64,000 nt of DNA, taken from positions 248,001 to 312,000 of the forward strand of contig NZ_JABAIJ010000007.1 in the NCBI RefSeq assembly GCF_012641435.1, given 5' to 3'. Source of the stretch: Rhizobium sp. P38BS-XIX. GTDB lineage: Bacteria > Pseudomonadota > Alphaproteobacteria > Rhizobiales > Rhizobiaceae. The translations under genes were made by a program, and so were the position numbers. Below are positions 8,440 to 18,738 of this stretch, one piece after another. Below the pieces are notes generated by a model, which was not told the DNA's origin, made no database searches, and worked only from the letters and a program-made list of their open reading frames with translations. The first letter of the stretch is position 1. Each line of letters starts with the position of its first letter.

Positions 8440-8670
8440 ACCCATTTCCCCAGCGTCTTGCGGAATCGTCTTCGCTCCGCCTTTTGAATCCCGCAAGCTC
8501 CTATCACCAAATAACGATAACGGGAAGTTTTCCTTCATCACGAATTTGCCGCCTATAGGCCACGTTTTCGCCTTCGACAAGGGTCGGTTCTTATGGCACA
8601 CTGGGAGGGTTGACACCTAGAGCGCTGGCGAATGGATGGTCAGGGCTCTCAAAGAGGAAGGAAGGGTCAT

Positions 8671-8844
8671 ATGACAGTTCAAGCTCATCTTGAATCGCTC
8701 GAAAAGAAACATGTTGCTCTCGAGGAGGAGCTGCATGTTGCACAGACATCTCCCTCTATCAATGATACCGCGATTGCTGAAATCAAACGCAGGAAACTTC
8801 GCGTCAAGGACGAAATCCAACGTCTTCGTTCGTCTGTTCACTGA
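8671..8844 (+). CDS. YdcH-like DUF465 small protein
   Basis: A 57-residue protein, MTVQAHLESLEKKHVALEEE, ending RRKLRVKDEIQRLRSSVH. It has the same helical heptad pattern and terminal K/R-L-x-x-K-D-x-I motif as the divergent gene at 8236-8439. A strong ribosome site (GAGGAAGGAAGG) precedes ATG 8671. Function unknown. The two genes are likely ancient paralogues sharing a 231 bp control region. Confidence 0.82.
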   Translation: MTVQAHLESLEKKHVALEEELHVAQTSPSINDTAIAEIKRRKLRVKDEIQRLRSSVH

Positions 8845-9030
8845 CGAATAATCCAAAGATCAAAAGCCATCGATCCTGGCGGGCATGAAAAGGTCTTTAG
8901 GCTGTTGCCTTGACAGGGTCGATGAGCATTTCCGTTAAACAACGGATGCGCCAGCTTCAGAGCGTTAGCAGTCGAAGTTGGCGCAACTTTCCCTCAGGAA
9001 AGGCGCGGTGCAGGAGCGCCGGTTCTCATC

Positions 9031-9291
9031 TCAATTCCAGAATTGATCCAGCCATAAATTCAGCTTGTCGAAGCCGCGGCTGTTGACAGCGTAAATGCGT
9101 TTCGTGCCTTCGTTGGTCACGGAAACGAGATTGCTGTCGAGCAAGGCCTTGAGATGCTGCGAAACAGCCGGGCGGCTGATCGGCAGGCCCTGCGCGAGTT
9201 CATTGACCGTTTTGGGGGCGCGTCGCAACTCTTCCAGCAGATGGCGCCGGTTCGGATCCGCGATGGCTGCGAAGGGGTCCATGGTCGACAT
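9031..9291 (-). CDS. ArsR-type winged-helix regulator
   Basis: An 86-residue single-domain regulator. The helix-turn-helix reads KTVNELAQGLPISRPAVSQH, followed by LKALLDSNLVSVTNEGTKR, the wing. There are no Cys or His residues in the metal-sensing positions of ArsR/SmtB proteins, so a metal-sensing role is not supported. It resembles the stand-alone ArsR repressors often linked to SRPBCC or membrane-protein genes, but no obvious target lies next to it. ATG 9282 is an alternative start. Confidence 0.8.
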   Translation of the reverse strand: MSTMDPFAAIADPNRRHLLEELRRAPKTVNELAQGLPISRPAVSQHLKALLDSNLVSVTNEGTKRIYAVNSRGFDKLNLWLDQFWN

Positions 9292-9499
9292 GGGAAAAGG
9301 CTACGTCAAACGTCAGAGTGCGGCAAGTTAATTGTGCGCTGCATGATATATTGCCGCCTGTCCAAAGATGGTCTCACAATGGGACATGCCTCATCCTCGC
9401 GAGGGCAGTTTCGGCAACTGCCCCTTGTCAGAGCGGACTAACGGATTTACTCACAAATATCGAACCGGTGCGTCATCGCTGACGATGGAGACCGAAACC

Positions 9500-10165
9500 A
9501 TGGAAGCTCGTATGACCGTGCCTGAAGATCGTTGCCGCCTCGTTCTCATCGTTCCCGATATCGCCGATATCGAGGAGCAAGCAAAGGTCGTTGCCGATGC
9601 TCTGAGGGGCGGCGATGTGGCCTCAGTCATTATTCCTCAGCACAGCCTTGATGACGGCACCTTCCAGAAGCATGCGGAAAAACTGGTGCCGATCATTCAG
9701 TCCGTTGGCGCCGCGGCCCTGATCGCAGGCGACAGCCGCGTGGCCGGACGCGCCAAGGCCGATGGATTGCATATCACCGGTAATCTTTCGGAATTTTCCG
9801 ACGCGGTTGAGAAATTCGTTCCGAAACTGATCGTCGGCGGCGGCAGCGCCACGGAGCGGCATAGCGCCCTGGAGGTTGGTGAACTTCGACCGGACTATAT
9901 TTTCTTCGGCAAGCTGGACGGCGATATCAAGCCGGAAGCGCACCCGAAGAACCTTGCACTGGGCGAATGGTGGGCCTCGATGATCGAGATTCCGTGCATC
10001 GTTATGGGCGGCACGGATGCCAAGTCGGCGTTGGAAGTGGCTTTGACGGGCGCCGAGTTCGTGGCGCTGCGCGCGGCGGTTTTTGCCGAGCCTGCAAACG
10101 CTGCGTCCGTGGTCGCCGAGGTGAATGCGATTCTGGACGAAAAAGCGCCACGGTTTGAGGATTGA
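9500..10165 (+). CDS. Thiamine-phosphate synthase-like TIM-barrel protein (ThiE family)
   Basis: A 221-residue protein with the thiamine monophosphate synthase fold. The segments DGLHITGNLSEF, LIVGGGSATERHSALEVGE, DYIFFGKLDGDIKPEAHPKN and PCIVMGGTDAKSALEVA line up with the phosphate-binding strands of ThiE. The usual D-x-x-H-x-G-Q and G-P-I-F-x-T-x-T-K motifs are replaced by DGLHITG and FFGKLDG, so the enzyme may have diverged. ATG 9500 is chosen for GGAGA 8 bases upstream; ATG 9512 and 9485 are possible. It lies 9 bp before the Sel1-repeat gene, so the two are probably co-transcribed. Confidence 0.75.
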   Translation: MEARMTVPEDRCRLVLIVPDIADIEEQAKVVADALRGGDVASVIIPQHSLDDGTFQKHAEKLVPIIQSVGAAALIAGDSRVAGRAKADGLHITGNLSEFSDAVEKFVPKLIVGGGSATERHSALEVGELRPDYIFFGKLDGDIKPEAHPKNLALGEWWASMIEIPCIVMGGTDAKSALEVALTGAEFVALRAAVFAEPANAASVVAEVNAILDEKAPRFED

Positions 10166-10174
10166 TAGCGATTC

Positions 10175-11401
10175 ATGTCGTTGAAGCCTCGATTCCGCCA
10201 TCAATCCTTTGCTGCCGCGCTCGCAATAGGGCTTGCGGCATGCCCGTTGCTGGCTGTCGCGCAATCGACGGGTGGCGACAACTCGTTGCCCGGCGTCTCC
10301 GCGCCAGCTGAAAAGGGCGCTCGGCCCGCCGACGACAGTCAGCCCGACGATTCGACGACGGTTCCCGATGATACGACACCGCTTCCGAAGCGGAGTGTTG
10401 TGACGCGGCCTTTGGGTGCGGATGCTGGCACCTTTAAAAACGAGAAGATCCAGCCGAGTGTCGAGCCTCGCGCTGACAGCGATGTCAAGCCATCGGCGGG
10501 TGTCGGCGTTTTCGAGCGTATGGGCGCGAAACTGCCTGACCTGCCGCCGGAGAAGCCATTCAAGGGCAAGGTGGACGACGCTTATGGCGCTTTTCAGCGC
10601 GGCTATTATCTGACTGCGTTTCAGCGAGCCCTGCCGCGCGCGCAGCTAGGTGATCCCGCCGCGCAGACGCTGATTGCCGAGCTGATGAGCCAGGGCCTCG
10701 GCGTCAAGCGCGATACCAAGGATGCGGCGTTCTGGTACAGCAAGGCGGCGGAAGGCGGCGATCCGACCTCGATGTTCAAATATGCGCTGATTTTGATAGA
10801 GGGGCGTGACGTGCCCCGCGATCAGAAGAAGGCGGATGAATGGATGAAGAAGGCGGCAGAGGCCGGCCAGGCTTCCGCCGAATTCAACGTGGCGCAGATG
10901 CTGACGGCCGAAAACCCGGGGCCGAAGGGTCTGAAGCTGGCGCTTCCCTATTACGAAAAGTCTGCCGAACAGGGCATTGCCGACGCCCAGTATGCGGTGG
11001 CACAGCTCTATCTCAACCTGCCTGACCTGCCGCCGGAGAAGAAATCGCGGGCACGGGAATGGTTGTCGCGTGCCGCCAATGCGGGCTACGATACCGCTCA
11101 GCTCGATATGGGCATCTGGCTGATCAACGGCACCGGCGGCAAGCAGGACCTTGAAAACGGTTTCAACTGGATGCGGGTGGCAGCCTATCGCGGCAATGTC
11201 GTTGCCCAGAACAAGCTCGCTCATCTCTACATCAATGCCATCGGCACGAAGCAGGATCCGGTCGCCGCCGCGACCTGGTATGTCATTTCCCGTCGCGCGG
11301 GCCTGAAAGATCCCGAGCTTGAGGATTTCTATCAGGGCATCGAGGATTATCAGCAGAAGGCGGCGATCGATGCTGCCAATAAATATCGGCGAGCGCAGTA
11401 A
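10175..11401 (+). CDS. Exported Sel1-repeat (SLR/TPR-like) protein
   Basis: A 408-residue secreted protein. A signal peptide (SFAAALAIGLAACPLLAVAQ) is followed by an acidic, proline-rich linker to about residue 130. At least five Sel1 repeats follow, with the A-x-x-W-x-x-K-A-A-E-G pattern: AAFWYSKAAEGGDPTSMFKY, ADEWMKKAAEAGQASAEFNV, ALPYYEKSAEQGIADAQYAV, AREWLSRAANAGYDTAQLDM. Sel1 repeats are protein-interaction solenoids; in rhizobia such proteins (ExoR-like, PodJ-like) act in envelope signalling. No specific partner is evident. Confidence 0.83.
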   Translation: MSLKPRFRHQSFAAALAIGLAACPLLAVAQSTGGDNSLPGVSAPAEKGARPADDSQPDDSTTVPDDTTPLPKRSVVTRPLGADAGTFKNEKIQPSVEPRADSDVKPSAGVGVFERMGAKLPDLPPEKPFKGKVDDAYGAFQRGYYLTAFQRALPRAQLGDPAAQTLIAELMSQGLGVKRDTKDAAFWYSKAAEGGDPTSMFKYALILIEGRDVPRDQKKADEWMKKAAEAGQASAEFNVAQMLTAENPGPKGLKLALPYYEKSAEQGIADAQYAVAQLYLNLPDLPPEKKSRAREWLSRAANAGYDTAQLDMGIWLINGTGGKQDLENGFNWMRVAAYRGNVVAQNKLAHLYINAIGTKQDPVAAATWYVISRRAGLKDPELEDFYQGIEDYQQKAAIDAANKYRRAQ

Positions 11402-11593
11402 GAACAGGCCTCGAATCGCGTGTATCGAGCGCGGCGCGACGTCAGTTTATCGCCCTTCGCGCCTCGCCACTTGAAATTCGCCCGATTTTATGGTCTTGAG
11501 GCCGCCAATCTTTTATGTGCGCTGACGCTACCGCTCCGCCGGGGTCTGAATTCAGGCCCGGTCAGCACCTTCTGTATTACCCAAGGAAACCCG

Positions 11594-12394
11594 ATGGCCC
11601 GTTCTGCTCTTCTCAATGTCATGGTTCAGGCTGCCCTCAAGGCAGGCAAGTCGCTCAGCCGCGATTTCGGCGAAGTGCAGAACCTGCAGGTTTCCGTGAA
11701 GGGGCCGGGCGATTTCGTCAGCCAGGCCGACCTCAAGGCTCAGAAGATCATTCGCGACGAACTGATGAAGGCCCGTCCGACCTACGGCTTCCTCGGCGAG
11801 GAAGACGAAGAGGTAAAAGGCACCGACGGCGCGCATCGCTGGATCGTCGATCCGCTCGATGGCACCACGAACTTCCTGCACGGTATTCCGATGTTCGCCG
11901 TCTCGATCGCGCTTGAGCGCAACGGCGAGATCGTCGCCGGCGTCGTCTTCAATCCCGCGACTGACGAACTCTACACCACCGAGCGTGGCGGTGGCGCATT
12001 CCTCAACGATCGTCGCCTGCGCGTTGCGTCGCGCCGCACGTTGTCGGATAGCGTCATTGGTTGCGGCGTTCCGCATCTCGGTCGCGGCAACCATGGGAAG
12101 TTTCTTGTCGAACTGCGCCACGTCATGGGCGAAGTTGCCGGCATGCGCCGTCTCGGCTCCGCATCGCTCGATCTCGCCTATGTCGCCGCCGGGCGATTCG
12201 ACGGTTTCTGGGAGACCGGTCTTTCCCCGTGGGACATCGCAGCCGGCATTCTGCTGATCCGCGAAGCCGGCGGTTTCGTCTCGGATTTCAACGGCGGCAA
12301 CGATATGCTCGGCACCAATTCGATCATCTGCGGCAACGAGCACATCCAGAAGGCGCTCGCCGAAGTGGTTAGACGTCCGATCCCGACGAAGTAA
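11594..12394 (+). CDS. suhB: Inositol-1-monophosphatase family protein
   Basis: A 266-residue Mg-dependent phosphatase of the SuhB/IMPase family. Metal ligands are visible in GEEDEE, in the WIVDPLDGTTNFLHG signature (D-P-x-D-G-T) and in the C-terminal ETGLSPWDIAAGILLIREAG. It hydrolyses inositol monophosphates; SuhB proteins also bind RNA polymerase or ribosome assembly factors in other bacteria. AAGGAAAC precedes ATG 11594. A 174-base open extension upstream lacks coding character. A strong terminator follows at 12425. Confidence 0.92.
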   Translation: MARSALLNVMVQAALKAGKSLSRDFGEVQNLQVSVKGPGDFVSQADLKAQKIIRDELMKARPTYGFLGEEDEEVKGTDGAHRWIVDPLDGTTNFLHGIPMFAVSIALERNGEIVAGVVFNPATDELYTTERGGGAFLNDRRLRVASRRTLSDSVIGCGVPHLGRGNHGKFLVELRHVMGEVAGMRRLGSASLDLAYVAAGRFDGFWETGLSPWDIAAGILLIREAGGFVSDFNGGNDMLGTNSIICGNEHIQKALAEVVRRPIPTK

Positions 12395-12424
12395 ACCATT
12401 CCCCCGTTCGCTTTTTCGAATGAC

Positions 12425-12460
12425 AAAACAGTCTGTTGCCAACAGGCTGTTTTGTGCTTT
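12425..12460 (+). terminator. Intrinsic terminator after suhB
   Basis: The stem pairs AAAACAG-t-CTGTT with AACAG-g-CTGTTTT around a 3-base loop, followed by TTTTGTGCTTT. It ends suhB transcription, 30 bp after the stop. Confidence 0.75.
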
Positions 12461-12529
12461 CCGTCTCTTCAATTCGGCACAATGTTGCTCTAGTCTCCGC
12501 CTGCGGAAAATGCGGTGGCGGAGCGCGTG

Positions 12530-13573
12530 ATGGAAAATGTAAATCTGTCGGATCTGGGATCGACCGACAACGTATCGGGAAATTATACCTACAAGCTCTC
12601 AAGCCCGATGGCCTTCCTCTGGACGATGATCCTGTTCCTCGTCATTGTCGGCTTCATCGTGGCGATCCTGTTCCGGCAGGCTCAGGTCGCCTTCCTGCAC
12701 AATCCCGGCCTTAACGGCCTGATCGTCGGCGTTCTCGTGGTCGGCATCATCCTGGTCTTCAACCATGTGTTGATGCTGAGGCCGGAGGTTCGTTGGTTCA
12801 ATCACTTTCGCGCCGTCGGCAATGCCGACAAGGTCGGCCGCAACCCGCGGCTTCTGGCGCCGATGCGCGCACTGCTCGGCAACCGCCGCGCCATGCAGCT
12901 TTCCACGGCGACGCTCCGCTCCATTCTTGATTCGATCGCGACTCGCCTCGATGAGTCGCGCGATACATCGCGCTACCTTATCGGCCTTCTCGTCTTCCTC
13001 GGTCTTCTCGGCACCTTCTGGGGCCTGATCGGCACGATCGGCTCGATCAACGACGTTATCCAGGGTCTCGATGCCGGCACCGGCGACAGCGGCGATATTC
13101 TCAGCGCCTTGAAGTCCGGTCTCTCCGGCCCGCTGGTCGGCATGGGCACGGCGTTTTCGTCCTCGCTGCTCGGTCTGTCCGGCTCGCTGATCCTCGGCTT
13201 CCTTGATCTGCAGGCTGGCCGCGCGCAGAACCGGTTCTATACCGAGCTTGAAAACTGGCTTTCCTCCGTGACCGATGTCGGCTCCGATCTTGCCCCGGTC
13301 ATCGAGAACGCCGCCGGCGCGTCTTCGGAAGATGTGCGGGCGCTATCGGACTATCTGCGCAAGATTGCCGACGAAGGCGGTGGTCAGCGCTCCGTGACGG
13401 CTATGGCCAACCTTGCCGAAGGCATTCAGGGCCTGGTCAAGAATATGCGCAACGAGCAGCAGATGCTGCGCGACTGGATTGAGGCGCAGCAGGAGGAAGC
13501 GAAATCGATGCGCCGCACGCTCGATCGTCTTGCCGACCGCATCGGTCACATCGAGAAGACCGGGAGCAAGTAA
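12530..13573 (+). CDS. MotA/TolQ/ExbB proton-channel family protein
   Basis: A 347-residue inner-membrane protein with hydrophobic segments at about 27-48, 61-82, 148-173 and 200-225. The MotA/TolQ/ExbB core is recognisable as LGLLGTFWGLIGTIGSI followed by LSGPLVGMGTAFSSSLLGLS. A long cytoplasmic helical tail (to LDRLADRIGHIEKTGSK) extends beyond the length of TolQ. It is 3 bp upstream of a MotB/OmpA-like gene, so the two should form a stator-like H+-driven complex. It is neither flagellar MotA (wrong length and context) nor TolQ, which lies at 58422. ATG 12530 has GGCGGAG 7 bases upstream. Confidence 0.85.
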   Translation: MENVNLSDLGSTDNVSGNYTYKLSSPMAFLWTMILFLVIVGFIVAILFRQAQVAFLHNPGLNGLIVGVLVVGIILVFNHVLMLRPEVRWFNHFRAVGNADKVGRNPRLLAPMRALLGNRRAMQLSTATLRSILDSIATRLDESRDTSRYLIGLLVFLGLLGTFWGLIGTIGSINDVIQGLDAGTGDSGDILSALKSGLSGPLVGMGTAFSSSLLGLSGSLILGFLDLQAGRAQNRFYTELENWLSSVTDVGSDLAPVIENAAGASSEDVRALSDYLRKIADEGGGQRSVTAMANLAEGIQGLVKNMRNEQQMLRDWIEAQQEEAKSMRRTLDRLADRIGHIEKTGSK

Positions 13574-13576
13574 GCC

Positions 13577-14608
13577 ATGGCGCTCGCCCGCAACCGACGT
13601 CATCAGCGAAGTGTCGACTATTGGCCCGGCTTCGTCGATGCGCTTTCGACGCTTTTGATGGCCATCATGTTCCTGCTGACGGTGTTTGTCGTCGGTCAGT
13701 TTATTCTAAGCCGCGAGATTTCCGGGCGTGACGAGGTGTTGAACCGTCTCAACAGCCGCATCAACGATCTGGTCGAGCAGCTGGCCCTGGAAAAGAACGG
13801 CAAGCAGGATCTCGAGGATACGGTCGCCAATCTTCAGGCCTCGCTTTCTTCGGTAGAAGGCGAGCGCTCCCGTTTGCAGGCCTTGCTCTCTGCCGGATCC
13901 GGTAACAGTCAGGCGGCGGAGGCGAAAGCCGGCGAGCTTACGCAGCAACTCGATGAGCAGAAGCAGGCCAGCGCCCGGGCTTTGAGCCAGGTCGATCTTC
14001 TCAACCAGCAGATTGCCGCTCTGCGCAGCCAGATCGCGGCCGTGGAGGCAGCGCTCCAGGCATCCGAATCCAAGGACCAGTCATCGCAGGTCAAGATCGC
14101 CGATCTCGGACGGCGGCTGAATGTGGCGCTGGCGCAGCGTGTGCAGGAGCTGAACCGTTATCGCTCCGACTTCTTCGGACGCCTGCGTGAAATTCTCTCC
14201 GACCGCGACAACATCCGTATCGTCGGCGACCGTTTCGTGTTCCAGTCCGAAGTGCTGTTCCCGTCGGGTGCTGCCGACCTTAATCCGGCCGGTCAGGCTG
14301 AGATGACCAAGCTTGCAGCAGCACTGATCGATGTCGCCAAGGAAATTCCGCCCGAGATCAATTGGGTGTTGCGCGTCGACGGTCACACCGACAACGTGCC
14401 GCTCTCGGGCAATGGCCGCTATGCGGACAACTGGGCGCTCTCTTCGGCCCGCGCCATCGCCGTCGTCAAGTTCCTGATCTCCCAGGGCGTTCCGGCCGAC
14501 AGGCTCGTGGCCGCCGGCTTTGGCGAGTTCCAGCCGATTGCGCCTGGCGATACGCCGGAGGCTCGCGCCACCAATCGACGCATCGAGCTGAAATTGACCG
14601 AGAAGTAG
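13577..14608 (+). CDS. MotB-like OmpA-family peptidoglycan-binding protein with coiled coil
   Basis: A 343-residue protein with one transmembrane helix at about 18-43 containing D21 in GFVDALSTLLM, the position of the proton-carrying aspartate of MotB. A periplasmic coiled coil follows at about 45-195 (RLNSRINDLVEQLALEKNG, QLDEQKQASARALSQVDLL). An OmpA/MotB domain ends the chain (RVDGHTDNVPLSGNGRYADN, SSARAIAVVKFLI, ATNRRIELKL). It probably anchors the adjacent MotA/TolQ-like channel to peptidoglycan. The long coiled coil distinguishes it from flagellar MotB. The same pairing is seen in ZorAB and in general alphaproteobacterial stator-like pairs. Confidence 0.86.
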   Translation: MALARNRRHQRSVDYWPGFVDALSTLLMAIMFLLTVFVVGQFILSREISGRDEVLNRLNSRINDLVEQLALEKNGKQDLEDTVANLQASLSSVEGERSRLQALLSAGSGNSQAAEAKAGELTQQLDEQKQASARALSQVDLLNQQIAALRSQIAAVEAALQASESKDQSSQVKIADLGRRLNVALAQRVQELNRYRSDFFGRLREILSDRDNIRIVGDRFVFQSEVLFPSGAADLNPAGQAEMTKLAAALIDVAKEIPPEINWVLRVDGHTDNVPLSGNGRYADNWALSSARAIAVVKFLISQGVPADRLVAAGFGEFQPIAPGDTPEARATNRRIELKLTEK

Positions 14609-14612
14609 TCGC

Positions 14613-15860
14613 TCAATCGTTTTTCGGCGAAATGCGGTCGAGACGTTGTTGTAGAAATTGCCGCACCGTCTCGTTGCTGCTTAAGCCGATCGCCGAGCGA
14701 TAAGCGTTTACCGCCTTTTCCAGCTCACCCGCTTCGGCCAGCAGATGGGCGCGAACGGCCCAATAAGGCTGGTAGTTGAGGATATCGCGTTCCGCCATCC
14801 GGTTCAGCAAGTCCAGCCCGGCACCGGCACCACGGACCCTTGCGATCACTGCGACCTGGCTGACGCGCGCTCCGGTCGTCGGCTTCATCATCAGAAGCGC
14901 CTCGTAAAGCTTGGCAAGCGCCTGCCAGTCGGTGCTACCGGAGCGGCGTCGCTCGGCATGGACGGACTGAATGGCCGCCTGGCATTGAAACGGGCCAAAG
15001 CGGCCATAGACACCCGCCTGCCGTAGTAGGTCATCGGCCTCGGCAATCATTTCGGCGTCCCATAGCATGTGGTTCTGCTCGTCGAGGGGGACGTACTCTC
15101 CGCTCGCACCGCGGCGAGCGCCCTGGCGTGATTGGCTGTAGAGCATGAGCGACAAAAGGCCCATTGCTTCCGGCTCCTGGGGCAGAGTGGCGTGCAGCGC
15201 CCGTCCGAGCCAGATGGCTTCATCCGCAAGCGAGCCCTGTTTGCCGATTTCACCTTCGGCTCCATCCCAACCGAGGCCGTAAGCGGCATAGATTGCCGAG
15301 AGCACGCTTTCCAATCGATCCGGCAAGGCAGACCGGTCCGGAATGACAAAGGGGATATGAGCGTCACGGATCTTGATTTTTGCCCTGACGAGCCGCTGGC
15401 TCATGGCCTGCGGCGAGACGAGGAAGGCTCTGGCGATGGTTGCCGCGTCAATGGCAAGCACGGTTTGCAGCATCAGCGGTGTATGGGCTGATCGGTCCAG
15501 AGCCGGATGGGTGCAAACGAAAAGGAGCTTCAGCCGCTCGTCCGGGAAGGTAGGGTTGCCGGCATTCATGTGCTCCTCGGCTTCCTCGAAGGCCATGACG
15601 AGCCGGTCACGCGCCAGGGCTTTCACATTTTCGTGCCTGGCCCGGCGCAGGAGGTTGCGCCTCGCTGCGACCAGCAGCCATGCTTCTGGATTGTCTGGAA
15701 TGCCGCGCTCCGGCCAGGTCGTCAGCGCTGCGGCAATCGCGTCCGACAAGGCATCCTCGGCCGCCGGCATATCCCGGAAGCGCACGGCGAGAAAGGCAAT
15801 CAGCTTGCCGTAGGATTGACGCGCCGCCTGTTCGGCAGCGCGTCGGGCGTCCAGTACCAT
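14613..15860 (-). CDS. ECF42-type RNA polymerase sigma factor with C-terminal TPR-like domain
   Basis: A 415-residue sigma factor. Region 2 (YGKLIAFLAVRFRDMPAAED, then AWLLVAARRNLLRRAR) and region 4 (DAATIARAFLVSPQAMSQRL) occupy about the first 170 residues. A helical SnoaL-free, TPR-like C-terminal extension of about 240 residues follows, typical of group ECF42, where it replaces a classical anti-sigma factor. The gene follows a YCII/DGPF protein gene by 5 bp, the hallmark context of ECF42. The signal it senses is unknown. Its 3' end meets the OmpA-like gene tail to tail, 4 bp apart. Confidence 0.88.
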   Translation of the reverse strand: MVLDARRAAEQAARQSYGKLIAFLAVRFRDMPAAEDALSDAIAAALTTWPERGIPDNPEAWLLVAARRNLLRRARHENVKALARDRLVMAFEEAEEHMNAGNPTFPDERLKLLFVCTHPALDRSAHTPLMLQTVLAIDAATIARAFLVSPQAMSQRLVRAKIKIRDAHIPFVIPDRSALPDRLESVLSAIYAAYGLGWDGAEGEIGKQGSLADEAIWLGRALHATLPQEPEAMGLLSLMLYSQSRQGARRGASGEYVPLDEQNHMLWDAEMIAEADDLLRQAGVYGRFGPFQCQAAIQSVHAERRRSGSTDWQALAKLYEALLMMKPTTGARVSQVAVIARVRGAGAGLDLLNRMAERDILNYQPYWAVRAHLLAEAGELEKAVNAYRSAIGLSSNETVRQFLQQRLDRISPKND

Positions 15861-15865
15861 GGCGG

Positions 15866-16204
15866 CTACATCTGCAATCGCGGCCGTACCTCTACCGAAC
15901 CCTCATGGGAGATCGGCACCCGCACGGCCCATTCCAGCGCGGCATCGAGATCCGGGACATCGATCAGGTAGATGCCGCCGAGCTGTTCCTTGCCTTCGGG
16001 AAACGGGCCGTCCTGAACATCGTGCTCGTCGCCACGGCGGCGCACGACGGTTGCCGTTTCAGGCGCAGTCAATCCGGCACCGCCGGTCATGATGCCGGCC
16101 TGGATCAGCGCCTGCGTATAGGCGGTCCAGCCATTCCTGTAGGTTGGATCCTCGCGGCGCTTAAAATCCCCGGCGGATTCGCGGATAATCAGAGCATATT
16201 GCAT
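15866..16204 (-). CDS. YCII-related (DGPF) protein, ECF42 partner
   Basis: A 112-residue YCII-domain protein. It starts MQYALIIRESAGDF and carries the DGPF motif in VQDGPFPEGKEQLGGIYLID, with further conserved residues in DVPDLDAALEWAVRVP. Members adopt a ferredoxin-like dimer. They are usual targets and neighbours of ECF42 sigma factors, though their biochemical role is not settled. It is the first gene of a two-gene operon with the sigma factor. Confidence 0.88.
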   Translation of the reverse strand: MQYALIIRESAGDFKRREDPTYRNGWTAYTQALIQAGIMTGGAGLTAPETATVVRRRGDEHDVQDGPFPEGKEQLGGIYLIDVPDLDAALEWAVRVPISHEGSVEVRPRLQM

Positions 16205-16379
16205 GAGACGGTTCTCCCACTTGCTGTTTGACGATGACCTAAGCCACGCTGCATCCGATGCCTGAATTCCGGACTATACGACGGCTTTGGCGAAACGGCG
16301 TCTTGCCGCTTCAGTACAATGAGCCGCGAGCTGCATCCAATTCGACAGACGCCGCGAGATTTCGCAATTGTTGGCCAAG

Positions 16380-16418
16380 CAAAACAAAACGGCCGGCACG
16401 CCTGAAGGCGACCGGCCG
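16380..16418 (-). terminator. Intrinsic terminator after the DUF1508 gene
   Basis: On the minus strand the arms CGGCCGG and CCGGCCG enclose an inner GCCT/AGGC stem, followed by TTTTGTTTTGC. It lies 30 bp past the stop of the DUF1508 gene. Confidence 0.75.
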
Positions 16419-16448
16419 GTCTTCACAGTAAAAGCCTGACGCGAAGTC

Positions 16449-16637
16449 TCAGGCCGTCGCGGTGGTCTGGTCGTCGATGACGGCGCCACCGACGTGAGCC
16501 TTGATCGATTCGATCGCGTGCATGGCAGAGGCCTTTGCCTTGTAACCTTCGGACCCGAACATGGTTTCGCCGTTCGAGGCTTTGAAGCGGAAGCGGAATT
16601 CTCCGGCCTTGTCCTTGTAGACTTCAAATTTATACAT
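16449..16637 (-). CDS. DUF1508 (YegP-like) small protein
   Basis: A 62-residue protein consisting of one DUF1508 repeat: MYKFEVYKDKAGEFRFRFKA, SNGETMFGSEGYKAKASAMH, then AIESIKAHVGGAVIDD. The G-E-F-R-F-R-F-K-A-x-N-G-E pattern is diagnostic. E. coli YegP carries two such repeats; this is the single-repeat form common in alphaproteobacteria. Function unknown. GGAGACCGGAAAC precedes ATG 16637, and a terminator lies downstream. Confidence 0.85.
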   Translation of the reverse strand: MYKFEVYKDKAGEFRFRFKASNGETMFGSEGYKAKASAMHAIESIKAHVGGAVIDDQTTATA

Positions 16638-16746
16638 GTTTCCGGTCTCCTAGAATCGCGTCAGCGCGGGATAACGCTGAAAATCTAGCCCAACTTCGAA
16701 GCTATTTCCAGACGGTTGTAGGAGAGCAGGTCTAACCCGGTAGGCG

Positions 16747-18630
<1,884 letters not shown>

Positions 18631-18738
18631 CTTAATTGGAAGCCGTGGCCTAACCGGACTGCGGCTTCATTTATTCAATCGGTTCGGTTGCCGCAATGCC
18701 TTGCGACAAATGGACCCTGCCATGACAGGAAGATTGTT

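Noticed and set aside
8949..8984. Imperfect hairpin (GCGCCAGCTTC / GAAGTTGGCGC) between convergent genes at 8.9 kb
   Set aside because: Position suits a terminator, but there is no T-run and the stem has mismatches, so it is not listed as one.
12530..14608. Zorya (ZorAB) anti-phage system
   Set aside because: The stator-like pair resembles ZorA/ZorB, but no ZorC, ZorD or ZorE gene is adjacent; the flanks are suhB and an ECF42 sigma gene.
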